A stretch of DNA of 64,000 nucleotides from an uncultured Alphaproteobacteria bacterium (lineage in GTDB: Bacteria > Pseudomonadota > Alphaproteobacteria > Rhodobacterales > Rhodobacteraceae), in assembly GCA_902573735.1 (NCBI GenBank), contig CACGLH010000001.1, positions 124,001-188,000 of the forward strand, read 5' to 3'. Below, in pieces: positions 10,619-20,109 of this stretch (the stretch's first letter is position 1; each line of letters starts with the position of its first letter). The notes beneath the pieces were generated by a model. The model made no database searches. It worked only from the letters and a program-made list of their open reading frames with translations, and had not been told where the DNA came from. A program made the position numbers and the translations under genes.

Positions 10619-11815
10619 ATGTTTGAAAATTTAAAATTACAACCAGAAGATAAAATTATGGCATTAATGTCATTATACAAAGCCGACGAAAGAAAAGAAA
10701 AAATAGACTTAGGTGTTGGAGTTTATAAAAATAATAATGGCCAAACACCTATTATGAGTGCGGTTCAAAAAGCTTCTATTATTCTAAACGACACACAAAA
10801 AACTAAAAGTTACGTAGGTCTATCAGGAAATCTAGGGTTCATAGATAATATAAGTCAATTAGTTTTAGCTGATGTTGTTGCAAAAAATCAGGTTGTGGGT
10901 GCTCAAGCACCAGGTGGAACGGGAGCATTTCATCAGTTATTACTTTTGATAAGATCTATTGGAGATGATAAGCGGGTTTGGATTTCATCACCATCTTGGC
11001 CAAATCATGCAGCAATACTAAAACATTTAGGTATTCAATTTAATACTTATAGCTACTTTGATTATGAAACTTGTGAAGTAAACTTTTCTAGAATGATGTC
11101 TGATCTTGAGAAAACTAATTCTGGAGATGTTTTACTTGTGCATGGTTGTTGTCATAATCCAACTGGAGCTAATTTATTATTAGAACATTGGAAGGAGCTT
11201 ACTAAGTTCTGTGAGAAAAAAAATATACTACCTTTGGTTGATTTGGCCTATCAAGGTTTTGGAGATGGCATAAATGATGATGTAAAAGGATTGAGATATA
11301 TGGCCTCTAATTTGCCAGAAGTGTGTATTGGAATATCCTGTTCAAAAAACTTTGGTTTGTATAGAGAAAGAGTTGGAGCTGCGTTAATGGTAGTTTCTGA
11401 TAAAAAGAATCGGAAGTTAGTAGAACAAAATTTAAAATCCTTTAATAGATTAACTTTTTCTTTTCCTCCAGATTATGGAGCATCACTTGTTGAAATTATA
11501 TTAGGAGGGAATAATTCTCAAAATAACGAACTAATTAACTTATGGGAAAATGAATTGAATAGTATGAGAAATGGAATGTTGGAACTGAGAAAGTCATTGT
11601 CTGCTTCTTTAAGATTAAGCACTAACTCAACTAGATTTGATTTTATTGAAAGGCATAGAGGTATGTTTTCTCTTATGGGTTTATCGGCTGAGCAAGTTGC
11701 AAGATTAAGGGAAGAATTTGGTATCTATATGGTAGGAGATTCTAGGATTAATATTGCAGGATTAAATAAAGATCAAATTGATTATTTTTCCTCATCTATC
11801 GCTTCAATTATTTAA
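10619..11815 (+). CDS. class I aspartate/aromatic amino acid aminotransferase
   Basis: LGVGVYKNNNGQTPIMSAVQKA, HGCCHNPTGANL, PLVDLAYQGFGDG, SCSKNFGLYRERVGA (PLP lysine). Confidence 0.92.
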   Translation: MFENLKLQPEDKIMALMSLYKADERKEKIDLGVGVYKNNNGQTPIMSAVQKASIILNDTQKTKSYVGLSGNLGFIDNISQLVLADVVAKNQVVGAQAPGGTGAFHQLLLLIRSIGDDKRVWISSPSWPNHAAILKHLGIQFNTYSYFDYETCEVNFSRMMSDLEKTNSGDVLLVHGCCHNPTGANLLLEHWKELTKFCEKKNILPLVDLAYQGFGDGINDDVKGLRYMASNLPEVCIGISCSKNFGLYRERVGAALMVVSDKKNRKLVEQNLKSFNRLTFSFPPDYGASLVEIILGGNNSQNNELINLWENELNSMRNGMLELRKSLSASLRLSTNSTRFDFIERHRGMFSLMGLSAEQVARLREEFGIYMVGDSRINIAGLNKDQIDYFSSSIASII

Positions 11816-11877
11816 AAGATCATCTTTATGTACTATAACAATTTTAAGATTGAAAAAAAATAAGAAAGAAAAATATC

Positions 11878-13821
11878 ATGGATGAAAAAATCTATTATCC
11901 CGATTTAACAAATTCCAAATCATTTAAAATTGACAACAACAAATATATGGAGATGTATCAAGAATCTATCTCAAACCCAGAAGAATTTTGGAGAAAGATG
12001 GGAAATAGAATTGATTGGATTACTCCTTTTTCAAAAGTTAAGAATACTTCTTTTTCTCAAGATGATGTTTCTATAAAATGGTATGAAGATGGATCACTGA
12101 ACGTAAGTTATAATTGTATTGACCGACATCTTGAAAAAAATAGGGATAAAGTTGCTATAATTTGGGAGTCAGATGAGCCAAGCTTATCAAAAAAAATTAC
12201 CTACGGAGAATTGTACAAGCAAGTTTGTCGTTTATCAAATATATATAAAGAATTAGGTGTGAATAAGGGAGATAGAGTTATTCTTTATATGCCTATGATA
12301 CCAGAGGCAGCATATGCTATGTTAGCTTGTGCCAGAATAGGTGCTGTACATTCAGTAGTTTTTGGAGGTTTTTCACCAGAGGCACTTGCAAGTAGAATAA
12401 TTGATTGTAGAGCCTCTTTAGTGGTAACAGCTGATGAAGGGCCAAGAGGTGGAAAACCTGTACCTCTTAAAGAGAATGTTAATAAAGCTCTAGAAATTTC
12501 AGGGGATATAAAAACTCTAGTAGTAAAACGAACAGGTGCCACTGTTTATATGAAAGAGAATAGAGATTTTTCATATAATGAAATGGTAGATCTCATAGGT
12601 GAAACTAATGATCCAGAGGTGATGTCTGCCGAAGATCCTCTTTTTATTTTGTATACTTCCGGATCTACTGGAAAACCTAAAGGGGTACAGCATTCGAATG
12701 GTGGGTATATTGTTTATGCATCTCTAACACATGAGTATATTTTTGATTATCATGAGGATGATATTTATTGGTGTACTGCTGATGTTGGTTGGATTACTGG
12801 GCATAGCTACATTGTTTATGGACCTTTATCGAATGGAGCAACAACTTTGATGTTTGAAGGTGTTCCGACTTACCCTGATTGTTCTAGATTTTGGCAAGTT
12901 TGTGAAAAACATAATGTAAATCAATTTTACACTGCTCCCACAGCAATCAGGGCATTGATGGGACAGGGTGATGATTTTGTAAATAATTGTGATTTGTCAA
13001 GTTTAAGAATTTTAGGTACCGTAGGAGAGCCTATTAATCCAGAAGCATGGGAGTGGTATAATAAGGTTGTAGGTAAAGGGAAGTGTCCAATAGTTGATAC
13101 ATGGTGGCAAACTGAAACTGGTGGCATACTAATCACTCCTTTACCTGGTGCAACAGCTACAAAACCTGGATCAGCTACAACTCCTTTTTTTGGAATAAAG
13201 CCTGTAATTATAGATCCTAAAAATGGCAAAGAATTGACAGGTAATAATGTTGAAGGTGTTTTAGCTTTTAAAGATAGTTGGCCTAGCCAAATGAGAACAG
13301 TTTATGGCGATCATGACAGATTTATAAAAACGTATTTTAGTGATTTTAAAGGATATTATTTTTCAGGCGATGGCTGTAAAAGAGATAAAGACGGCTATTA
13401 TTGGATAACTGGTAGAGTTGATGATGTTCTTAATGTTTCTGGACATAGGATGGGTACAGCTGAAATTGAAAGTGCATTGGTATCTCATCCTCTAGTATCA
13501 GAAAGTGCTGTGGTGGGTTATCCTCACAAGATTAAAGGTCAAGGAATTTATGCTTTTGTAACACTAATGGTTGGTAAAAATTCAACCCCAGAATTAACCC
13601 AAGAACTAGAGGCATGGGTTAGAAAAGAAATTGGTCCTATTGCAAAACCAGATTATATACAATGGTCTCCTAATCTTCCTAAAACTAGATCTGGAAAAAT
13701 AATGAGAAGAATATTAAGAAAAATTGCTGAGAATAAGTATGAAGACTTGGGTGACACTTCCACTTTAGCTGATCCATCAGTGGTTAAAAACCTAATCGAA
13801 AATAGGTTAAATAAATCTTGA
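11878..13821 (+). CDS. acsA: acetyl-CoA synthetase
   Basis: [75 protein letters not shown]. Confidence 0.96.
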   Translation: MDEKIYYPDLTNSKSFKIDNNKYMEMYQESISNPEEFWRKMGNRIDWITPFSKVKNTSFSQDDVSIKWYEDGSLNVSYNCIDRHLEKNRDKVAIIWESDEPSLSKKITYGELYKQVCRLSNIYKELGVNKGDRVILYMPMIPEAAYAMLACARIGAVHSVVFGGFSPEALASRIIDCRASLVVTADEGPRGGKPVPLKENVNKALEISGDIKTLVVKRTGATVYMKENRDFSYNEMVDLIGETNDPEVMSAEDPLFILYTSGSTGKPKGVQHSNGGYIVYASLTHEYIFDYHEDDIYWCTADVGWITGHSYIVYGPLSNGATTLMFEGVPTYPDCSRFWQVCEKHNVNQFYTAPTAIRALMGQGDDFVNNCDLSSLRILGTVGEPINPEAWEWYNKVVGKGKCPIVDTWWQTETGGILITPLPGATATKPGSATTPFFGIKPVIIDPKNGKELTGNNVEGVLAFKDSWPSQMRTVYGDHDRFIKTYFSDFKGYYFSGDGCKRDKDGYYWITGRVDDVLNVSGHRMGTAEIESALVSHPLVSESAVVGYPHKIKGQGIYAFVTLMVGKNSTPELTQELEAWVRKEIGPIAKPDYIQWSPNLPKTRSGKIMRRILRKIAENKYEDLGDTSTLADPSVVKNLIENRLNKS

Positions 13822-13854
13822 ATTTATAATTAAAAAATAGGAATTATCGAAGCT

Positions 13855-14196
13855 ATGAAAAATTATATTATTATTATTTTATTTTTTTGTTTACTATCGG
13901 CTTGTAATACAACAACTCAAGGTACTTATGATGGTTATGATTTTAGTCATGGTGGGCCTGTTCCTCTAAGAATTGAAACTGAGGATAGTAAATCAAATAA
14001 AACAGGTGAGTGCTTAGCAAATACATTAAGTTTCCTAATTGGACAGCCAGAAACAGCTTTAGCAGCAATGGAGTATCCAGCAGACACAAGAGTGTTGAAT
14101 GAAAATCAAGATCAGAGTGTTGATGAAAATTACAGTTCTAGATTGAATTTAGTAATTGGATCTGACAGAAGAATAACTAACGTTTTTTGTGGTTAA
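13855..14196 (+). CDS. small lipoprotein resembling I78-family peptidase inhibitor
   Basis: Signal peptide with lipobox (LLSAC); C-terminal CLANTLSFLIGQPE...DTRVLNENQDQSVDENYSSRLNLVIGSDRRITNVFCG matches the I78 (PF11720) C..G(Q)P...RV...RLN...I..V.CG pattern by eye. Confidence 0.7.
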   Translation: MKNYIIIILFFCLLSACNTTTQGTYDGYDFSHGGPVPLRIETEDSKSNKTGECLANTLSFLIGQPETALAAMEYPADTRVLNENQDQSVDENYSSRLNLVIGSDRRITNVFCG

Positions 14197-14258
14197 AATC
14201 TAGTTTCATATAATTGACTAAAAATTGATTATCTGTAAACCCAGCTTTCATACTGAAC

Positions 14259-15149
14259 TTATTTATTTCCAGGCTTAAGTTTATATATCATATAATGATT
14301 ATATTTTATAAAAGAACATGCGGTTCTAGTATTCTCAAAAAGTCTTTTTTCTAAACGTTTTCTCCTTCTTTTACTAAAGAAGATTTTATAGACTATTTTT
14401 AAAAATTTTAAAGTAATGGGTCTATTAACATTTAGACTAGTAATAATTCTTTTAATTGAAAAACCCAAAGTATTATAAAACTTTTGTTCTAATTCTACTG
14501 ATGGCGCTACCAGTTTTGTTATTTCTTTTCTTACAAGTATTTTCAATTTTTGTATCTCCAATTCTTTTTCCATACTTTTTAATGATGCACCACCACCTGG
14601 TTGTCGAATAATTCCAATTTGTTTTTTATCGGATCTAAAACAATCTGCTATAAGTATTTCGCCATTATTTTTTAATAACATACTCGCTTTTTTGAGTGCA
14701 GTTTTTATCGGAATATATTGAAAACTTTCAGCAAATAAACATAAATCAAAGGAATGATTTTTAGGTATATAATCTTCAAAAGTTGTAATCAAAATTTCTG
14801 CCTTGTTGTTAGTATTTTTTTTGGCGTGCTCTGCTAAAATTTTGCTTGGAACAATTATTGTTACCCTATGTCCTCTTTCAATTAATTTTTTAGCATTCTC
14901 ACCAGCGCCTCCACCAATATCTAAAATTTCTAATTTTTTTTGGGGTTCTTTTTTTGGTAAATATTTAAATAGCAGATTAGTATAAGCTTCTTGTGCTTTT
15001 CCTAAGTTATCAAGAGTAACATCAAGTCTTTCCCATAAACCATAATGAAGGTGTTCTTTTCCAGTCACAAAACTACTGACTTTTAGGGCTATATCAAGTC
15101 CTACTAATCTTGAGGGCTCTTTTTTTTTCTTTTTAAGGATATATATCAT
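14259..15149 (-). CDS. class I SAM-dependent methyltransferase
   Basis: Motif I LEILDIGGGAGENAKKLIERG; ALKKASMLLKNNGEILIADCF; N-terminal TGKEHLHYGLWERLDVTLDNLGKAQEAYTNLL. Confidence 0.75.
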   Translation of the reverse strand: MIYILKKKKKEPSRLVGLDIALKVSSFVTGKEHLHYGLWERLDVTLDNLGKAQEAYTNLLFKYLPKKEPQKKLEILDIGGGAGENAKKLIERGHRVTIIVPSKILAEHAKKNTNNKAEILITTFEDYIPKNHSFDLCLFAESFQYIPIKTALKKASMLLKNNGEILIADCFRSDKKQIGIIRQPGGGASLKSMEKELEIQKLKILVRKEITKLVAPSVELEQKFYNTLGFSIKRIITSLNVNRPITLKFLKIVYKIFFSKRRRKRLEKRLFENTRTACSFIKYNHYMIYKLKPGNK

Positions 15150-15221
15150 AATAAATTAATTTATTTAATAGTCATATAAAAACTAAAACTTTGTAAATTT
15201 CAAAAAGGAAACAAGATTTTT

Positions 15222-15638
15222 TTAATATTCTTTAAGGCGTATAATTATATCTACATTTGTAATTTTTGAATTTTTTGGAGGTTTGGGTAAATTCTGGATT
15301 TCAAGAAAATTCCCAGGTGCATCAGTTAATTTTCCTGTTGCTTCCCAATAAAAATGAGTATGATTATCAAGTCTTGTATCGAAATAACATCGAGAGCCAT
15401 CTACAATAACTTTATTTAAAAGGCCAGAATCTGAAAAAGAATGCAAGGTATTATAAACTGTAGCTAATGAAACTTTTAATCTATTTTCTTTTGCTTTTTC
15501 AAACAGATCTTCGGCTGTAAAGTGTTGATGTCTACCATCTCCCATTAAAAGATTTGCTAACAAAACTCTTTGCTTTGTGGGCCGTAAACCCACATTGTAA
15601 AGCCAATTTGTAGCACAAAATTTTTTTGTATTCATCAT
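15222..15638 (-). CDS. irr: Fur-family regulator, Irr-like
   Basis: NVGLRPTKQRVLLANLLMGDGRHQHFTAEDLFEKA, SLATVYNTLHSFSDSGLL, DTRLDNHTHFYWEATGKLTD; divergent from fabA, a common position for irr in alphaproteobacteria. Confidence 0.82.
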   Translation of the reverse strand: MMNTKKFCATNWLYNVGLRPTKQRVLLANLLMGDGRHQHFTAEDLFEKAKENRLKVSLATVYNTLHSFSDSGLLNKVIVDGSRCYFDTRLDNHTHFYWEATGKLTDAPGNFLEIQNLPKPPKNSKITNVDIIIRLKEY

Positions 15639-15835
15639 ATATGTTCTATTTCAGTAGTTTATAATAATATCTTTAAATTTTTTCATCAATATAAAATTGA
15701 CTTTTTTATATATTTATAAATTGTATTTTTAGTTCTTTTTCTATTTTATCTTTTTTATATTACTAGGTAGTTCTTGCGCCAATATTAATAACAGTGGTAT
15801 GAATAGTTAATTCTGTATATATATCGGTACATAAT

Positions 15836-16327
15836 ATGAAAATTTCTAAAGAAGAATTATTAAAATGTTCTAGTGGTGAAATGTTTGGTATTGGAAACCC
15901 CCAATTACCAATGCCTCCTATGCTAATGTTTGACCACATTTGTGAAATTTCTAGAGATAGTGGAATAAATAAAATGGGACATGTGGTTGCAGAATTGATA
16001 ATTAGTCCAAATATGTGGTTTTTTGACTGTCATTTTGTTGGCGACCCAGTTATGCCAGGTTGCCTTGGCCTTGATGCTCTCTGGCAATTAACAGGTTTTA
16101 ATCTAGGTTGGAGGGGTCTTAAAGGTCGTGGAAGAGCCCTAGGTGTTGGCGAGGTTAAATTTAAAGGTATGGTAACACCTAATACAAAATTAGTAAGATA
16201 TGAGATTAATTTTTCTAGGGTTTTGGAAAGAAGACTTAAGCTAGGAATATCTGATGGAAAAGTATTTGCAGATGATGAAGAAATTTTTACAGCTAAAGGG
16301 CTTAAAGTTGGTTTGTTTGAAGATTAG
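15836..16327 (+). CDS. fabA: 3-hydroxydecanoyl-ACP dehydratase/isomerase FabA
   Basis: [34 protein letters not shown]. Confidence 0.96.
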   Translation: MKISKEELLKCSSGEMFGIGNPQLPMPPMLMFDHICEISRDSGINKMGHVVAELIISPNMWFFDCHFVGDPVMPGCLGLDALWQLTGFNLGWRGLKGRGRALGVGEVKFKGMVTPNTKLVRYEINFSRVLERRLKLGISDGKVFADDEEIFTAKGLKVGLFED

Positions 16328-16374
16328 AATTTTAAATATTCTTATATTTTAGGATATTTTTAGGAGATACTTTA

Positions 16375-17601
16375 ATGAAAAGAGTAGTTATAACAGGTTT
16401 GGGTATTATTTCATCAATTGGACTGAACGCAACAGAAGTAACCGAATCTTTAAAAAAGGGAAAATCTGGTATTACATTCTCTGAAGAATACGAATTCCAT
16501 GGTTTTAGGTCGCAAGTTCATGGTATGCCAAAAATTAATCTATCTGATCATATAGACAAAAGACAATTAAGATTTATGGGTGATGGAGCTGCTTATAATT
16601 ATATTGCTATGGAGCAAGCAATTAAAGATAGTGGTTTAACTGAAACTGAAATATCTAATGAAAGAACGGGTCTAATTGTAGGCTCAGGTGGACCTTCTAC
16701 AAAAAACCTTTTCGCAGCCCATCAAATAGTTTTAGAAAAAAAGAGTCCAAAAAGAATGGGTCCATTTATGGTGACTAGAGGGATGTCTTCAACTAATTCA
16801 GCGTGTTTAGCTACTCCTTTTAAAATAAAAGGAGTTAACTATTCAATATCATCAGCTTGTTCGACATCAGCTCATTGTATTGGAAACGGTTTAGAGCAAA
16901 TTCAATTAGGAAAACAAGACATCATATTTGCAGGTGGGGGAGAAGAATTAGATTGGACCTTATCATGCCTTTTTGATGCGATGGGAGCAATGTCCAGCAA
17001 ATATAATGATATTCCTGAAACTGCATCTAGGGCTTATGATAAAGATAGGGATGGGTTTGTAATTTCAGGAGGGGCTGGAGTATTGGTATTAGAATGTTAC
17101 GAACACGCAAAAGCGAGGGGAGCAAAAATATACGCTGAAATCACAGGATATGGAGCAACTTCTGACGGCCACGATATGGTAGCACCTTCTGGTGAGGGAG
17201 GTGAAAGGTCAATGAAGCTTGCTTTGTCTAATATAGAAAATCGTAAAATTTCATATATAAATGCTCATGGAACTTCAACACCTGCGGGAGATGTAGTAGA
17301 GATTAAAGCCATTAGAAGAATTTTTGGAAACGGGGATATTCCACCTATTTCATCTACTAAGTCTTTGACAGGACATAGTTTAGGCGCTGCAGGTGTTCAT
17401 GAAGCTATATATTCAATCTTAATGATGCACTCAGGATTTTTATCAGCAAGTTCAAATATTTTTAATTTAGATAGTGATTTACAAACAAACGAAATATTAA
17501 TGAAATCGAGAAATAATGTTGAGTTTGATACTGTAATTTCTAATAGTTTTGGATTTGGTGGAACTAATGCAACTTTAGCTTTTAGTAAGTTAAGAGATTA
17601 A
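16375..17601 (+). CDS. fabB: beta-ketoacyl-ACP synthase I FabB
   Basis: [28 protein letters not shown] (catalytic Cys), [26 protein letters not shown]. Confidence 0.95.
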   Translation: MKRVVITGLGIISSIGLNATEVTESLKKGKSGITFSEEYEFHGFRSQVHGMPKINLSDHIDKRQLRFMGDGAAYNYIAMEQAIKDSGLTETEISNERTGLIVGSGGPSTKNLFAAHQIVLEKKSPKRMGPFMVTRGMSSTNSACLATPFKIKGVNYSISSACSTSAHCIGNGLEQIQLGKQDIIFAGGGEELDWTLSCLFDAMGAMSSKYNDIPETASRAYDKDRDGFVISGGAGVLVLECYEHAKARGAKIYAEITGYGATSDGHDMVAPSGEGGERSMKLALSNIENRKISYINAHGTSTPAGDVVEIKAIRRIFGNGDIPPISSTKSLTGHSLGAAGVHEAIYSILMMHSGFLSASSNIFNLDSDLQTNEILMKSRNNVEFDTVISNSFGFGGTNATLAFSKLRD

Positions 17602-18389
17602 TGCCGATAACAATGGAAAATAAGTGTGGTCTAATACTCGGTGTTGCAAATGAGAGATCTATTGCTTGGGGAATTTCTAAAGTATTGTCAGATTCTGGAG
17701 CTGAAATTGCCCTTTCTTATCAAAATGAAAATTTATTAAAAAGAGTAGGTCCACTAGCAGAAAGTATAGATGCTAAAATTTGTATGCTAGCAGATGTTCA
17801 AAATGAAGATTCTTTAGATAAACTATTTGAAGTGATACACAATAAGTGGGGAAAATTAGATTTTTTAGTTCATGCATTGGCTTTTTCAGATAAAGAAGAA
17901 TTAAATGGAAGGTTTGTCAATTCCTCAAGAGAAAATTTTTTAAAATCTTTAGATATTTCATGCTATAGCTTTGTAAGTCTTGCAAAAAGATGTATTCCTT
18001 TAATGCCAAATGGAGGTTCTTTACTAACTGTTTCTTATATGGGGAGTCAACGTGTCACTCCTAATTATAACGTAATGGGGCCCGTAAAAGCAGCTTTAGA
18101 ATCATCAGTTAGGTATCTTGCAAATGACTTAGGGCCAGATAAAATAAGAGTAAATGCGATTAGCCCTGGACCTATGAAAACTTTAGCAGGTGCAGCAATT
18201 GGGGGAGCACGGCAAGTATTTAGGACCACTGAAAAAAATGCCCCTCTTAGAAAAAATGCAGACCTAGAATCTGTTGGAAATGCTGCACTTTATTTATTGA
18301 GTAATAATAGCTCATCTACAACAGGTGAAATTTTGTATGTTGATGGTGGTTATCATATTATGGGTCTTCCGCAAATTGAAAATATCTAA
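17601..18389 (+). CDS. fabI: enoyl-ACP reductase FabI
   Basis: GLILGVANERSIAWGISK, SYMGSQRVTPNYNVMGPVKAALE, RVNAISPGPMKTLA. Confidence 0.94.
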   Translation: MPITMENKCGLILGVANERSIAWGISKVLSDSGAEIALSYQNENLLKRVGPLAESIDAKICMLADVQNEDSLDKLFEVIHNKWGKLDFLVHALAFSDKEELNGRFVNSSRENFLKSLDISCYSFVSLAKRCIPLMPNGGSLLTVSYMGSQRVTPNYNVMGPVKAALESSVRYLANDLGPDKIRVNAISPGPMKTLAGAAIGGARQVFRTTEKNAPLRKNADLESVGNAALYLLSNNSSSTTGEILYVDGGYHIMGLPQIENI

Positions 18390-18421
18390 TAATTCTTTTC
18401 TTTATTGATAGGAGAATTTGA

Positions 18422-19099
18422 ATGAAAAAAATTATTATTTTTGATGCCTATGGAACTCTTTTTGATGTTAATGCAGCTGCTAGAAACTATTCAAAAAAAA
18501 TAGCCAATCCAGATTTTATAAAAATATGGGATAAGGTATCTAACTTATGGCGTGATAAACAGATAGGATATACATGGTACTATAATTCAATTGGTTATAG
18601 GACTAATTTTTGGAAAATAACAGAAGACGCTCTAGATTACGCATTAGAATTTTATAATTTAAAAAAAAATTATAATTTAAAAAATGACTTACTCGAACTT
18701 TATAAAGAACTAGATACGTTTCCAGAAGTATTGGGGGTATTAAAGGAATTAAAATCTTTAGGCTACCAATCTGCTATTTTATCAAATGGTACTATGGAAA
18801 TGCTTAATAATGCAGCTACAAAATCAAATATAAATAATCATTTAGATATTATTTTATCTGCAGAAAAATTAGGTCTATTTAAACCAAATGAAAAAGTCTA
18901 TCACTTGGTACTAGAGCATTTTAGATGCGATATCGAGGATTTTGTTTTTGTTTCTTCTAATGGCTGGGATGCAGCTGGAGGGACAGCTTTTGGATTTTCC
19001 AGTATATGGATCAATAGAAACAAATTACCTAAGGAAAAGATTCAATGGAAACCAACTTGGATTGGGAGTGATTTAAATGCAGTGCTTCAGATATTATGA
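18422..19099 (+). CDS. HAD-superfamily hydrolase, haloacid dehalogenase type II-like
   Basis: IIIFDAYGTLFDVNAAA, SAILSNGT, FVSSNGWDAAGGTAFGFSSIWINR. Confidence 0.82.
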   Translation: MKKIIIFDAYGTLFDVNAAARNYSKKIANPDFIKIWDKVSNLWRDKQIGYTWYYNSIGYRTNFWKITEDALDYALEFYNLKKNYNLKNDLLELYKELDTFPEVLGVLKELKSLGYQSAILSNGTMEMLNNAATKSNINNHLDIILSAEKLGLFKPNEKVYHLVLEHFRCDIEDFVFVSSNGWDAAGGTAFGFSSIWINRNKLPKEKIQWKPTWIGSDLNAVLQIL

Positions 19100-19121
19100 T
19101 GAAAAATAAAGGACATCTAAA

Positions 19122-20099
19122 TTGTCTAATATAGATTTAATAATTCAATCACAAAAGTATGCAAGAAACATTGTTTATGAAACACCATTGTTGTTTAATT
19201 CAAAAGTTAATGAAATTTTAGGAAAAAATATTTTCATAAAACCTGAATGTCTTCAGATAACGGGTAGTTTTAAATTTAGAGGGGCTTGGTGTGCAATCTC
19301 CCATTTAAAAAAAGAAAATAAAATTTTAAATGGTGTCGTCGCGTATTCCTCAGGAAATCATGCTCAGGGTGTAGCAGCTGCCTGTAAGGTACATAAAATA
19401 CCATCTCTTATAGTAATGCCCAAAGATGCTCCAAAACAAAAAATATCAAATACTTTGGATTTTAATTCTGAAATAATTTTTTATGATAGATATACTGAGA
19501 TAAGAGAAAAAATTGGAGAAAATATAGCTAATGAAAAAAAACTAACACTTATTAAACCCTATGATGAAGACTTAATCATTGCCGGCCAGGGAACTTGTGG
19601 TTTAGAGATTATCAAACAATCCAGAAAATTAGGCATAGAAAAAGCCGAAGTATTAGTTTGTTGTGGAGGAGGAGGATTGTCAGCAGGTATCTCAATTGCA
19701 CTAGAAAAATATGCTCCTTTTTATAAATTGAGAACTTGTGAACCAGAGTTTTATGATGATACTGCAAGATCATTGAAATCAGGTAAAAGAGAAATTAATG
19801 AAACTAACAATCCATCAATATGTGATGCGATTCTAACCCCCACACCTGGTGAATTGACCTTTCCAATATTAAAAAGAAACGCAGGTGAAGGTTTAGTTGT
19901 TAGTGACAAAGAAGTTTTAAAAGCCATGAAATTTTTATATCAACATTTTAAAATAGTTTCAGAGCCTGGAGGAGCTGTTGCCGCCGCTGCAGCAATTTTT
20001 GCTGCGGACAAACTGAATGAGAAAGATATTATAATTGTAGTAAGTGGAGGAAATGTTGATAGTGAGATTTTTTCTAAAGCAATTTCTGAAAATAGATAA
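19122..20099 (+). CDS. PLP-dependent threonine/serine dehydratase-like
   Basis: QITGSFKFRGAWCAI (PLP Lys), YSSGNHAQGVAAACK, LVCCGGGGLSAGISIAL; TTG start. Confidence 0.85.
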   Translation: MSNIDLIIQSQKYARNIVYETPLLFNSKVNEILGKNIFIKPECLQITGSFKFRGAWCAISHLKKENKILNGVVAYSSGNHAQGVAAACKVHKIPSLIVMPKDAPKQKISNTLDFNSEIIFYDRYTEIREKIGENIANEKKLTLIKPYDEDLIIAGQGTCGLEIIKQSRKLGIEKAEVLVCCGGGGLSAGISIALEKYAPFYKLRTCEPEFYDDTARSLKSGKREINETNNPSICDAILTPTPGELTFPILKRNAGEGLVVSDKEVLKAMKFLYQHFKIVSEPGGAVAAAAAIFAADKLNEKDIIIVVSGGNVDSEIFSKAISENR

Positions 20100-20109
20100 A
20101 TTCAAATTA

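Noticed and set aside
12285-13229. Antisense ORFs within acs (12285-12542, 12927-13229)
   Set aside because: Opposite a highly conserved gene, no motifs.
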